Shown piece by piece: positions 56,436 through 64,000 of a stretch of DNA of 64,000 nucleotides (the first letter of the stretch is position 1; each line of letters opens with the position of its first letter). The stretch is from positions 1,756,001-1,820,000 of the forward strand of contig NC_015520.1 in assembly GCF_000213255.1 (NCBI RefSeq). The letters are read 5' to 3'. Below the pieces are notes generated by a model. That model worked only from the letters and a program-made list of their open reading frames with translations. It made no database searches and was not told where the DNA came from. The position numbers were made by a program, and so were the translations under genes. Source of the DNA: Mahella australiensis 50-1 BON (GTDB lineage: Bacteria > Bacillota > Clostridia > Mahellales > Mahellaceae).

Positions 56436-56448
56436 TCACCTCGTCATG

Positions 56449-58605
56449 TTATATCGGTTCTATCGGTGCATATTTTACCAATAATTGCTTTACACCACCT
56501 TTGGGGAACGCCACTTTGAGCTCTATATCCTCGCCGCTACCTTTCACCTCCACTATAGTGCCTACACCGAATCGCGGATGTTTTATCTTCTCCCCCAATT
56601 TATAAAATACTTTAGCATCAGCATCGCTCCGATCATGTATTTTGGTAACAGCTATGGAATCCTTGCCTTCAATCGCCTGGCCTACCCCTTCGAGCAATTC
56701 CTGCGGTATCTCATCGAGGAATCGTGACGGTATGCCATCCATTATATTACCGAATATCATGCGCTGCCTGGCATATGTCATGTAAAGCTGCTGCCTGGCA
56801 CGCGTTATAGCTACGTAGCACAGCCGCCTTTCTTCTTCCATCTGGCTTTCCTCGTTAAATGCGCGGCCACTCGGAAAGAGCCCTTCTTCCATACCCGATA
56901 TAAATACCACAGGGAATTCAAGTCCTTTAGCACCGTGGATGGTCATAAGAACGACAGCATCGCCATCTTCCGACAGTTCATCGGTACCAGATATAAGCGC
57001 TACATTTTCCAAAAAAGCCTCCAATGTCGGTTCATCGGCCGAATTTTCAAATTCTTTAACTGCCGACACCAGCTGCCCTATATTATCTATACGCGCTTTG
57101 GCCTCATCGGTATCCTCTGCTTCCAATGCTCTAATATAGCCTGTGGCGTCCAGCAACTGTTGTATGAATTCCGACGGAGACAGCAATTCTTTCATAGCCA
57201 TAAGCTGTACCATAGCATCGGCAAAAGGCTTTATTCTGTTCTTAACCCTGGATGATATTTCATCTATCTGATCTATATTCCATATTATATCGAAAAGCGA
57301 CTGTCCACTTTTTTGTGCCAAATCCTCCATAGCACGCACTGTAGCATCGCCTATGCCGCGCTTGGGTTCATTTATTATGCGTCTCAAGCTGACACTATCC
57401 ATCGGGTTGGCTATAACGCGCAGATAGGCTATGATATCCTTTATCTCCTTTCGGTCGTAGAAACGCAGGCCGCCTATTACTTTATACGGTATGCCGGCAT
57501 AAACCATATTTTCTTCTATAGCCCTGGATTGGGCATTCATGCGGTATAATACTGCAAAATCGCCATAGCGGCGCCCGTCATTCTGCACGCCTTCCAGTAT
57601 ACGGTGGCATATAAATTGAGCCTCGTCATGTTCGTTATAGGCCGCATAGCATCTTATACGCTCTCCCGGTTTATTGGCAGTCCATAGTTTTTTGCCTTTG
57701 CGTCCTCTGTTATTCCCTATAACGTTGTTGGCCGCATCGAGTATATTCTGCGTGGAGCGGTAATTCTGCTCCAGCTTTATCACCTTAGCATCCGGAAAAT
57801 CCTTCTCGAACTCTAATATATTGCGTATATCAGCGCCACGCCAGCCATATATGCTCTGATCATCATCGCCCACGACACACAAATTTTTATAACGGCGCGA
57901 CAACATCTGCACCATCATATATTGAGCATAATTGGTATCCTGGTATTCATCCACCAGTATATACTTAAACTTTTGCTGATAAAAATCCAGTACATCCGGA
58001 CGCAATTGAAATAACTCTATGGTCTTCATTATGAGGTCATCGAAATCCAACGCATTATTGCTTTGAAGTTTTTTTTGATAGAGGGCGTAGAGCTGGGCTA
58101 TCTTGTCGGCTCTAAAATCGCCGCCGAAATATTTAAGGTAATCGGCCGGCCCTATCAGGTTATTCTTGGCGTTGCTTATCTTTGCCTTTATATCCCTATC
58201 GGAAAAATATTTGTCGTTAAGGGCCATTTCCTTTACACATTCTTTTATCAAAGTAGATTGATCACCATCATCAAATATGGTAAAGTTACGCTCATAACCT
58301 ATCTTATCTATCTCACGCCTCAATATGTGGGCACAGCACGAATGGAAGGTGCTTATCCATATATCCTTCGATATAACGCCAACCAGTCCTGCCACCCTCT
58401 GTTTCATTTCATCCGCGGCCTTATTGGTAAATGTTATAGCAAGTATATTCCATGGCGATACGCCTTTATCGTTTATGAGATGGGCTATCCGATAGGTCAA
58501 TACCCTCGTCTTTCCGCTGCCGGCACCAGCCAGCACCAAGAGCGGTCCTTCTGTATAAAGCACCGCTTTTTGCTGCTGTTCATTCAACTGCTTCAAGTGA
58601 TCCAT
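56449..58605 (-). CDS. pcrA: ATP-dependent DNA helicase PcrA
   Basis: A 718-residue UvrD/PcrA superfamily 1A helicase. Motif I is AGAGSGKTRVLTYRI near residue 28, motif II VDEYQDTN, motif III GDDDQSIYGWRGAD, motif V/VI TIHGAKGLEFPVVF and CYVAITRARQ. The C-terminal KHPRFGVGTIVEVKGSG segment is the Tudor-like RNA polymerase-binding tail. ATG at 58605 overlaps the previous stop in TGATG, so the larger in-frame extension is rejected. Confidence 0.96.
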   Translation of the reverse strand: MDHLKQLNEQQQKAVLYTEGPLLVLAGAGSGKTRVLTYRIAHLINDKGVSPWNILAITFTNKAADEMKQRVAGLVGVISKDIWISTFHSCCAHILRREIDKIGYERNFTIFDDGDQSTLIKECVKEMALNDKYFSDRDIKAKISNAKNNLIGPADYLKYFGGDFRADKIAQLYALYQKKLQSNNALDFDDLIMKTIELFQLRPDVLDFYQQKFKYILVDEYQDTNYAQYMMVQMLSRRYKNLCVVGDDDQSIYGWRGADIRNILEFEKDFPDAKVIKLEQNYRSTQNILDAANNVIGNNRGRKGKKLWTANKPGERIRCYAAYNEHDEAQFICHRILEGVQNDGRRYGDFAVLYRMNAQSRAIEENMVYAGIPYKVIGGLRFYDRKEIKDIIAYLRVIANPMDSVSLRRIINEPKRGIGDATVRAMEDLAQKSGQSLFDIIWNIDQIDEISSRVKNRIKPFADAMVQLMAMKELLSPSEFIQQLLDATGYIRALEAEDTDEAKARIDNIGQLVSAVKEFENSADEPTLEAFLENVALISGTDELSEDGDAVVLMTIHGAKGLEFPVVFISGMEEGLFPSGRAFNEESQMEEERRLCYVAITRARQQLYMTYARQRMIFGNIMDGIPSRFLDEIPQELLEGVGQAIEGKDSIAVTKIHDRSDADAKVFYKLGEKIKHPRFGVGTIVEVKGSGEDIELKVAFPKGGVKQLLVKYAPIEPI

Positions 58606-58922
58606 CAAGCATCGCCATCCTGTCCGGACTTCAATCGATCCAATATGAGCTGATATCCTCCGGCACCGTATTCCAGGCATCGGTTGACGCGGCTTATAGT
58701 AGCAGTGCTGGCTCCTGTCCGCTCAGCTATCTCATTATACGTTTCTCCATTTCTCAGCATCTCGGCAACCTCTAAACGCTGGGCCAACGATTTTATTTCA
58801 TTGATAGTGCACAGATCTTCAAAAAACCGATAACATTCATCGATATCCTTCAATCGAAGTATAGCCTCAAACAGGCGATCAACAGTCGAATTCTTTATTT
58901 TAGATTCATAAACCACAGCCAT
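58605..58922 (-). CDS. YerC/YecD-family TrpR-like regulator
   Basis: About 105 residues with a TrpR-type helix-turn-helix (SLAQRLEVAEMLRNGETYNE, ASTATISRVNRCLEYG). B. subtilis YerC sits next to pcrA-ligA as here. Its target is not established. The start is unclear: ATG at 58922 lies too close to GAGGTG, while GTG at 58916 has better spacing. Translational coupling to pcrA (TGATG) suggests shared expression with DNA repair genes. Confidence 0.85.
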   Translation of the reverse strand: MAVVYESKIKNSTVDRLFEAILRLKDIDECYRFFEDLCTINEIKSLAQRLEVAEMLRNGETYNEIAERTGASTATISRVNRCLEYGAGGYQLILDRLKSGQDGDA

Positions 58923-59674
58923 CACCTCACGTAATTTTCCAGCACGCCTATACCCTCTATTTCTACTTCTACTACATCGCCGGGTTTTATGGGTGAAATG
59001 CCTGAAGGCGTACCTGTAGCTATCACGTCACCCGGCAGCAACGTCATGACCTTGGATATGAAGCTGACCAATTCCTCCACATTATGCAGCAAAAATGACG
59101 TATTGCTGCTCTGCTTGACCTCTCCGTTGACCCTGACTTCCAAATCCAGATAATGAGCATCTAGCCCTCTCGCTATCCACGGCCCCATCGGCGCAAATGT
59201 ATCGAAAGATTTGGCCCTGGTCCATTGACCATCTATTGACTGCAGATCCCTTGCCGTTACATCATTAAAACAAGTAAATCCGAATATATAGTCATTGGCA
59301 TCCTCTTCTTCAACGTCTTTACATCGTCTACCTATGACCACCGCCAACTCACCCTCATAATCCACCCTCTGCGACATAGCCGGGCATACTATATAATCCT
59401 TATGCCCTATAACGGCTGTCGACGGCTTTATAAAGAGCACTGGATCTTTCCTGGCTTCCTCAGTCATCTCGCTTATATGGTCGGCATAATTCAAGCCTAC
59501 AGCTACTATTTTGCTCGGCATGCACGGTGCCAAGAGCCTTACTTCGTCGAGCGCGAAACGCTGCGTGGTAATCTCATAGCTGTTAAATACATCGCCTTTT
59601 ATACGACGCACCGTATCGCCATCGGCTATGCCGTAAGATACGAGATCGTCTTTCGCAAATCGCACTACCCTCAT
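58922..59674 (-). CDS. Fumarylacetoacetate hydrolase-family protein
   Basis: A 250-residue single-domain FAH protein with the metal-binding acidic residues in DYEGELAVVIG (about 110-120) and the family motifs AVGLNYADHISEM, GFTCFNDVTARD, KSFDTFAPMGPW and ATGTPSGISP. Members include oxaloacetate decarboxylases, acylpyruvases and ureidoglycolate lyases, so the reaction is open. The start ATG at 59674 directly follows AGGAGGTGTAAG. It precedes yerC with a short overlap. Confidence 0.88.
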   Translation of the reverse strand: MRVVRFAKDDLVSYGIADGDTVRRIKGDVFNSYEITTQRFALDEVRLLAPCMPSKIVAVGLNYADHISEMTEEARKDPVLFIKPSTAVIGHKDYIVCPAMSQRVDYEGELAVVIGRRCKDVEEEDANDYIFGFTCFNDVTARDLQSIDGQWTRAKSFDTFAPMGPWIARGLDAHYLDLEVRVNGEVKQSSNTSFLLHNVEELVSFISKVMTLLPGDVIATGTPSGISPIKPGDVVEVEIEGIGVLENYVR

Positions 59675-59724
59675 CTTACACCTCCTCATCTATCTAACAT
59701 TGTGGTAAACCGCGCTCATCGATG

Positions 59725-60669
59725 TCACGGTTTGCGCTGCAACAACGCTTTGGCCTCGTAAGCTATATCATCCGGCGTAAGCTTATATAGTTTGAGCAAA
59801 TCATCGGGTTTACCCGATTGACCGAATTGGTCATACAGACCCATGCGTTTCATTATTGTAGGCCTGTATTCCGAAAGCACTTCCGCTACAGCACTACCCA
59901 GACCACCGTTTACCACATGTTCCTCTACTGTAAGTACAGCTCCAGTTTCTTCGGCAGCTTTTACAATTATGTCCTTATCTATCGGCTTTATGGTATGAAT
60001 ATCTATCACTCTGGCGTTTATGCCCTCCTGGCTCAATTTTTGCCTTGCCTCGAGAGCGCTGCCTACCATCATACCGGTAGCAATAATAGCAATATCATTA
60101 CCCGGAGCTGTCTCTACACCTTTGCCCATCTCGAATACATAATTAGCCTTATCGTATATGACTGGAACGGCCAAACGGCCAAATCTAAGATATACCGGAC
60201 CATCGTATTCAATGGCTGCTTTTACGGCAGCGCGACTCTCCACAGCATCCGCCGGACTTATGACGACCATATTGGGAACGGCTCTCATAAGCGCTATATC
60301 CTCTACGGCCTGATGTGAGCCGCCGTCCTCACCCACCGTTATTCCTGCATGGGTAGCGCCTATCTTGACATTAAGCCTGGGATAGGCTATAGAGTTGCGC
60401 ACCTGCTCGAAAGCGCGTCCAGCGGCGAATATGGCGAAAGTGCTGGCAAATACTATTTTGCCTGTGGTAGCTATACCGGCAGCCGTAGCCATCATATCGC
60501 TCTCGGATATTCCCATATTTATAAACCTTTCGGGAAATTTCTTCTTAAATTCCTCGGTTTTAGTAGATTTAGACAAATCGGCGTCCAGCACGATTATATT
60601 TTCATATTGTGCTCCGAACTCAGCCAGCGCCAAGCCATAAGCCTCTCTCGTAGCTATTTTATCAGACAT
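59725..60669 (-). CDS. Transketolase, C-terminal subunit
   Basis: A 314-residue protein holding the pyrimidine-binding domain ([55 protein letters not shown]) and the C-terminal domain of transketolase, in the split form common in Clostridia. It works with the N-terminal subunit encoded immediately upstream; the frames overlap by 8 bp. Role: two-carbon transfers of the non-oxidative pentose phosphate pathway, downstream of xylulokinase. Confidence 0.93.
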   Translation of the reverse strand: MSDKIATREAYGLALAEFGAQYENIIVLDADLSKSTKTEEFKKKFPERFINMGISESDMMATAAGIATTGKIVFASTFAIFAAGRAFEQVRNSIAYPRLNVKIGATHAGITVGEDGGSHQAVEDIALMRAVPNMVVISPADAVESRAAVKAAIEYDGPVYLRFGRLAVPVIYDKANYVFEMGKGVETAPGNDIAIIATGMMVGSALEARQKLSQEGINARVIDIHTIKPIDKDIIVKAAEETGAVLTVEEHVVNGGLGSAVAEVLSEYRPTIMKRMGLYDQFGQSGKPDDLLKLYKLTPDDIAYEAKALLQRKP

Positions 60670-61495
60670 TTACCTCTACCCCCAGTTCTTTCAGAGCTTG
60701 TTCCTTTTGTTGCGCATTAGGCGCTATGCCATGCCATCCAGCCTGACATTCCATGAAGGATACACCCTTGCCTTTGACGGTTTCGGCTATTATTACCGTA
60801 GGTTTACCTTTGGTAGCTTTAGCCTGTTCTACAGCTTCTAATATCTCATTCATATCGTGACCATTTATACACAATACATTCCAACCAAATGCCTTAAACT
60901 TCTCATCCACCGGCTCGGGCGATTTAACATCAGTGATAAATCCGTCTATCTGCAGATGGTTATGGTCCACAAACGCCGTGAGGTTATCCAGCTTATAGTG
61001 AGCCGCTGTCATGGCCGCTTCCCATACCTCACCCTCCTCTAATTCGCCATCGCCTAAAAGAGCATATACGCGGTAATCTTTTTTATCTATCTTACCCGCC
61101 AACGCCATCCCGTTGGCCGCCGATATACCTTGCCCCAATGAACCAGTCGACATATCCACGCCAGGTGTGCGTTTCATATCGGGATGACCCTGCAATATCG
61201 AGCCTGCCTGCCGCAATGTCCACAGGTGATCCCTCGAAAAATAACCCTTATGCGCCAACACTGCATACAGAGCCGGAGCAGCGTGCCCCTTGGATAACAC
61301 AAATCGATCGCGATCCGGCCATTTCGGTTGGTCAGGCCGCACGTTCATCACTTCAAAATATAACGCCACCAATATATCGGCTGCCGACAGTGAACCGCCG
61401 GTATGGCCCGAATTAGCCGATGCCAATGAGCAGATGATGTCCGCTCTTACCTGCTTAGCTTTTTCTTCCAGAAACTCAATTTTATTCTGTTGCAT
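60662..61495 (-). CDS. Transketolase, N-terminal subunit
   Basis: A 277-residue protein carrying the thiamine pyrophosphate-binding domain: [16 protein letters not shown] near the N-terminus and the [17 protein letters not shown] diphosphate/Mg motif with DHNHLQ near residue 175. Together with the C-terminal subunit it forms a full transketolase. Both genes form one operon, probably with the YitT gene 26 bp upstream. Confidence 0.93.
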   Translation of the reverse strand: MQQNKIEFLEEKAKQVRADIICSLASANSGHTGGSLSAADILVALYFEVMNVRPDQPKWPDRDRFVLSKGHAAPALYAVLAHKGYFSRDHLWTLRQAGSILQGHPDMKRTPGVDMSTGSLGQGISAANGMALAGKIDKKDYRVYALLGDGELEEGEVWEAAMTAAHYKLDNLTAFVDHNHLQIDGFITDVKSPEPVDEKFKAFGWNVLCINGHDMNEILEAVEQAKATKGKPTVIIAETVKGKGVSFMECQAGWHGIAPNAQQKEQALKELGVEVNV

Positions 61496-61521
61496 ACTTC
61501 TCCTCCTATGTAATGTAATAT

Positions 61522-62382
61522 CTAAAAGCCTTCACCGTGCACCTCGCGGGCATCGGTTATTATAAGAAAGGCTTTGTTATCTATAGCTGTTATGATTTCT
61601 TTAAGCCTTATAACCTCGGTGCGGCTGACCACACAGAGTATGACATCTTTCTTCCTTTGGGTATAAGCACCTCGTCCCTCTAACAGTGTAACACCTCTGT
61701 CGATATCATGCAATATGACTTTGGATATTTCGTCCGCTTTATCCGATACAACTATGAAGGCTTTGGCACTGCCCAAGCCTTCTTGAATGAGGTCTATAAC
61801 ATATGAACTGATAAAAAGCGCTATTATCGCATAAAGCGCTTGCTCCGGTCCAAATACCGCACCTGCAAACGTCACTACGGCGGTATCTATCATAAACAGC
61901 AACCAACCCATGGTAATATAAGGCATAAATTTATGTACTATTTTGGCCGCCAGATCGGTTCCTCCCGTAGTGGCATCCGAACGAAATACTATGCCAAGAC
62001 CTATGCCCATAATTATACCGCCGTATACCGCTGCCAATATCTCATTATGTGTCAACGGCTGCAATTTTATAGCGTCTATGAAAAACGAGAGCAATACCGT
62101 AGCTATAAGCGTCTTAAATCCAAAACCGGCGCCATGTACCTTTACACCGGCCAAAAACAGCGGTATGTTTAATACCAACATGGTGGTCCCAACAGGAAAT
62201 TTAAATAAGTAGTATAAAACTGTAGCTATACCACCTACACCGCCGGGCGCTATTTTATTCGGTACAAAGAAGAGATTAAAGGATAAGGCTACTATGAGGG
62301 TACCCAAAATAATGCCAAGATAATCATAAAAAACGTCTCTATATTTGCGCCACATATCCGCCAAGCATTGTCTCAAATGCAC
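61522..62382 (-). CDS. YitT-family membrane protein
   Basis: A 286-residue protein with five to six membrane segments in the first 180 residues ([38 protein letters not shown]) and a C-terminal soluble DUF2179 domain ([37 protein letters not shown]). Function is not established; the N-terminal [14 protein letters not shown] is a family hallmark. It lies between mutS2 and the transketolase genes. Confidence 0.9.
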   Translation of the reverse strand: MHLRQCLADMWRKYRDVFYDYLGIILGTLIVALSFNLFFVPNKIAPGGVGGIATVLYYLFKFPVGTTMLVLNIPLFLAGVKVHGAGFGFKTLIATVLLSFFIDAIKLQPLTHNEILAAVYGGIIMGIGLGIVFRSDATTGGTDLAAKIVHKFMPYITMGWLLFMIDTAVVTFAGAVFGPEQALYAIIALFISSYVIDLIQEGLGSAKAFIVVSDKADEISKVILHDIDRGVTLLEGRGAYTQRKKDVILCVVSRTEVIRLKEIITAIDNKAFLIITDAREVHGEGF

Positions 62383-62418
62383 ACCTTCTTTTCACAATCT
62401 GGTAATATTATATACAAT

Positions 62419-64000
62419 TTATTTCAGTTTTACCACTGTAACGCCCATTTCACCTTCACCGTAACGTCCTGTCCTATAGGAGGCAACATGGGGATGATGG
62501 CCAAGAAAATCCTGTATACCGGTGCGCAATACCCCTGTACCTTTGCCATGTATTATAAAAACCTCTTCCAATCCGCTTATAGCTGCATCATCCAAGTATT
62601 TATCTATATTGGCCAATGCTTCTTCCAACATCTGTCCTCTTACATCTATCTCCAATCCAACATCTCGCGAACGGGATGTGCTCGCTGCCTTACCTGTCGG
62701 TTGACTTTTGACTTGCGCCTCATGTTCAGGCAATTCTGCAAGATCGGATAAGCTTGCCGCGGCCTTCATTATGCCGACCTGTACCTGCACATTGCCATTG
62801 GCATCAGGCGGCGTAAGGATAAAGCCGCTAGCTCTGAGAGGAACGATATATACCTGCATACCAGGCTTAACATTCGTAACCGGTTTGTAATGCTCTCCCG
62901 CCTCCTGCTCCGGGCTTAGCTCCTCTATTTCCTTTTTAAGCGTTGTGCGCGCTTGCTCTATGGTCTTATTAGCCTCTTTCGAAGCCTGCATCTGTGCATC
63001 ACGCAATTCTTTGATTATTTGATCAGCCTGGCTCTTAGCCCTGCTTAATACAACCTTAGCCTCTTGGCGGGCTTTGTGTATTATATCGTTTCTCTTTTGT
63101 TCAAGCTGCGTATTTAATTGCTGATACTTTTGCTCCAATAAGCGCGCCTGCTCCAGTACCTGAGCAGCCTCTGCGCGTTCCTTTTCGGCCATATGGCGCT
63201 GTTCTTCGAGCTTGCCTATAACGTCTTCAAAACGCAGGTCGCTTTCATTTAGCAAAGCCTGCGCTCTTGCTAAAACTTCATCGCTCAACCCCAATTTACG
63301 CGATATGATAAAGGCATTGCTCTTACCCGGTACACCTACTATAAGGCGATACGTTGGCCTTAGCGTTTCTACATCGAACTCCATACCGGCATTTATCACG
63401 CCAGGTGTTTTCAATGCATATGCTTTAAGCTGGCTATAATGCGTGGTAGCCGCCACTATAGCACCTTTATGCCTTAATTCATCCAATATGGCCATAGCCA
63501 GCGCAGCTCCCTCAGTAGGATCAGTACCAGCCCCCAGCTCATCAAGCAGCACCAGCGAGCGGTGATCAGCCGAATTTAAAATGTGCACTATATTGGTCAT
63601 ATGCGATGAAAATGTGCTAAGACTTTGTTCTATACTCTGTTCATCACCTATGTCGGCATATACGCCTGTAAAAATCCTTATCTGCGTGCCGATGCCAGCC
63701 GGTACATGCAATCCCGCCTGAGCCATGAGCGTAAGCAAACCTATGGTTTTAAGCGTTACGGTTTTACCGCCAGTATTAGGGCCGGTAATTATGAGCTGGG
63801 TAAATTGACGCCCTAACTCCAAATCTATAGGCACTACTTTATCAGGATCAATGAGCGGATGTCGGGCTCTTTTAAATATTATGCCATCATTCTCTGTAAG
63901 CAGCGGCCGTACAGCATTCATCTCAATGCTAAGCTGGCCCTTGGCGAATATCAAGTCCAATTGAGCGAGTATCCCCAAGTCGTTCAATATATCTTCGGAG
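62419..64000 (-). CDS. mutS2: MutS2 family endonuclease/ribosome-rescue factor (5' truncated)
   Basis: The C-terminal 526 residues of MutS2; the frame is still open at the window edge. Visible are the ATPase Walker A GPNTGGKTVTLK, Walker B in LVLLDELGAGTDPTEGAALA, a long coiled coil (VIGKLEEQRHMAEKERAEAA and on), and the C-terminal Smr nuclease domain (LEIDVRGQMLEEAL, VFIIHGKGTGVLR). Known roles are suppression of recombination and splitting of collided ribosomes. Confidence 0.95.
   Translation of the reverse strand, partial: SEDILNDLGILAQLDLIFAKGQLSIEMNAVRPLLTENDGIIFKRARHPLIDPDKVVPIDLELGRQFTQLIITGPNTGGKTVTLKTIGLLTLMAQAGLHVPAGIGTQIRIFTGVYADIGDEQSIEQSLSTFSSHMTNIVHILNSADHRSLVLLDELGAGTDPTEGAALAMAILDELRHKGAIVAATTHYSQLKAYALKTPGVINAGMEFDVETLRPTYRLIVGVPGKSNAFIISRKLGLSDEVLARAQALLNESDLRFEDVIGKLEEQRHMAEKERAEAAQVLEQARLLEQKYQQLNTQLEQKRNDIIHKARQEAKVVLSRAKSQADQIIKELRDAQMQASKEANKTIEQARTTLKKEIEELSPEQEAGEHYKPVTNVKPGMQVYIVPLRASGFILTPPDANGNVQVQVGIMKAAASLSDLAELPEHEAQVKSQPTGKAASTSRSRDVGLEIDVRGQMLEEALANIDKYLDDAAISGLEEVFIIHGKGTGVLRTGIQDFLGHHPHVASYRTGRYGEGEMGVTVVKLK

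Noticed and set aside
59704-59734. Hairpin AAACCG/CGGTTT between transketolase and FAH genes
   Set aside because: It has only 6 bp, a long loop and no T-run; probably chance.

Overview
The window is a gene-dense, low-to-medium GC segment from an anaerobic, endospore-forming Firmicute of the Clostridia. The evidence is a complete spore-germination operon (gerA-gerC-gerB), acetate fermentation genes (pta-ackA), a malic enzyme, Gram-positive intercistronic spacing with strong AGGAGG ribosome-binding sites, many TTG/GTG starts, and by eye a heavy use of the ATA isoleucine codon. A thermophilic, sugar-fermenting lineage such as Mahella or a relative would fit; that placement is inference. Almost every gene is on the minus strand. 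Only a HAD phosphatase (18041) and a YkvI-type permease (34254) are on the plus strand.

Layout. 1-2.5 kb: a truncated CDS, class II aldolase, PlsC and Lgt. 2.5-8.8 kb: a GH130 glycoside phosphorylase, then an RND efflux operon (adaptor-pump-TetR) behind a consensus promoter with a TetR-type operator. 8.8-21.7 kb: a carbohydrate island with xylulokinase, a sugar epimerase-like TIM barrel, an Lpl-type CUT1 ABC transporter, a membrane-bound AraC-type sensor, a HAD phosphatase and a very large poorly characterised glycoside hydrolase. 21.8-34 kb: housekeeping genes (two half-size TauE proteins, valS, pgsA, an M16 protease, L25, thiI, iscS, a DUF6106-like protein, rpmF, yceD, ackA, pta). 34-38 kb: YkvI permease, malic enzyme, tRNA-Ala(GGC), HD-GYP protein. 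38-45.5 kb: a nitrogen-assimilation block with an ANTAR response regulator, glnA and a five-gene split glutamate synthase. 45.6-50.2 kb: a DapB-like gene behind a c-di-AMP riboswitch, a NifU-like protein, leuS, rsfS. 50.2-54.4 kb: germination operon. 54.4-64 kb: ligA, pcrA, a YerC-like regulator, an FAH-family enzyme, split transketolase, a YitT protein and a truncated mutS2.

How parts work together. The most interesting layer is regulatory RNA and DNA. (1) The glnA leader and the glutamate-synthase leader each hold a hairpin with the identical hexaloop AATGGC (A at position 1, G at position 4, as known for ANTAR targets) plus a terminator-like hairpin. The gene for an ANTAR regulator lies just downstream of glnA, so an RNA-based nitrogen antitermination circuit is likely. 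(2) A ydaO/yuaA-type c-di-AMP aptamer with its own promoter and terminator precedes the dapB-like gene. (3) Two direct repeats 21 bp apart sit where the -35 element of the ABC-transporter operon should be, right behind the AraC-type sensor gene. (4) A terminator-like hairpin after ligA hides the ribosome-binding site of gerA. (5) Two intergenic palindromic elements, 35 kb apart, share long sequence blocks and look like a mobile or structural repeat family.
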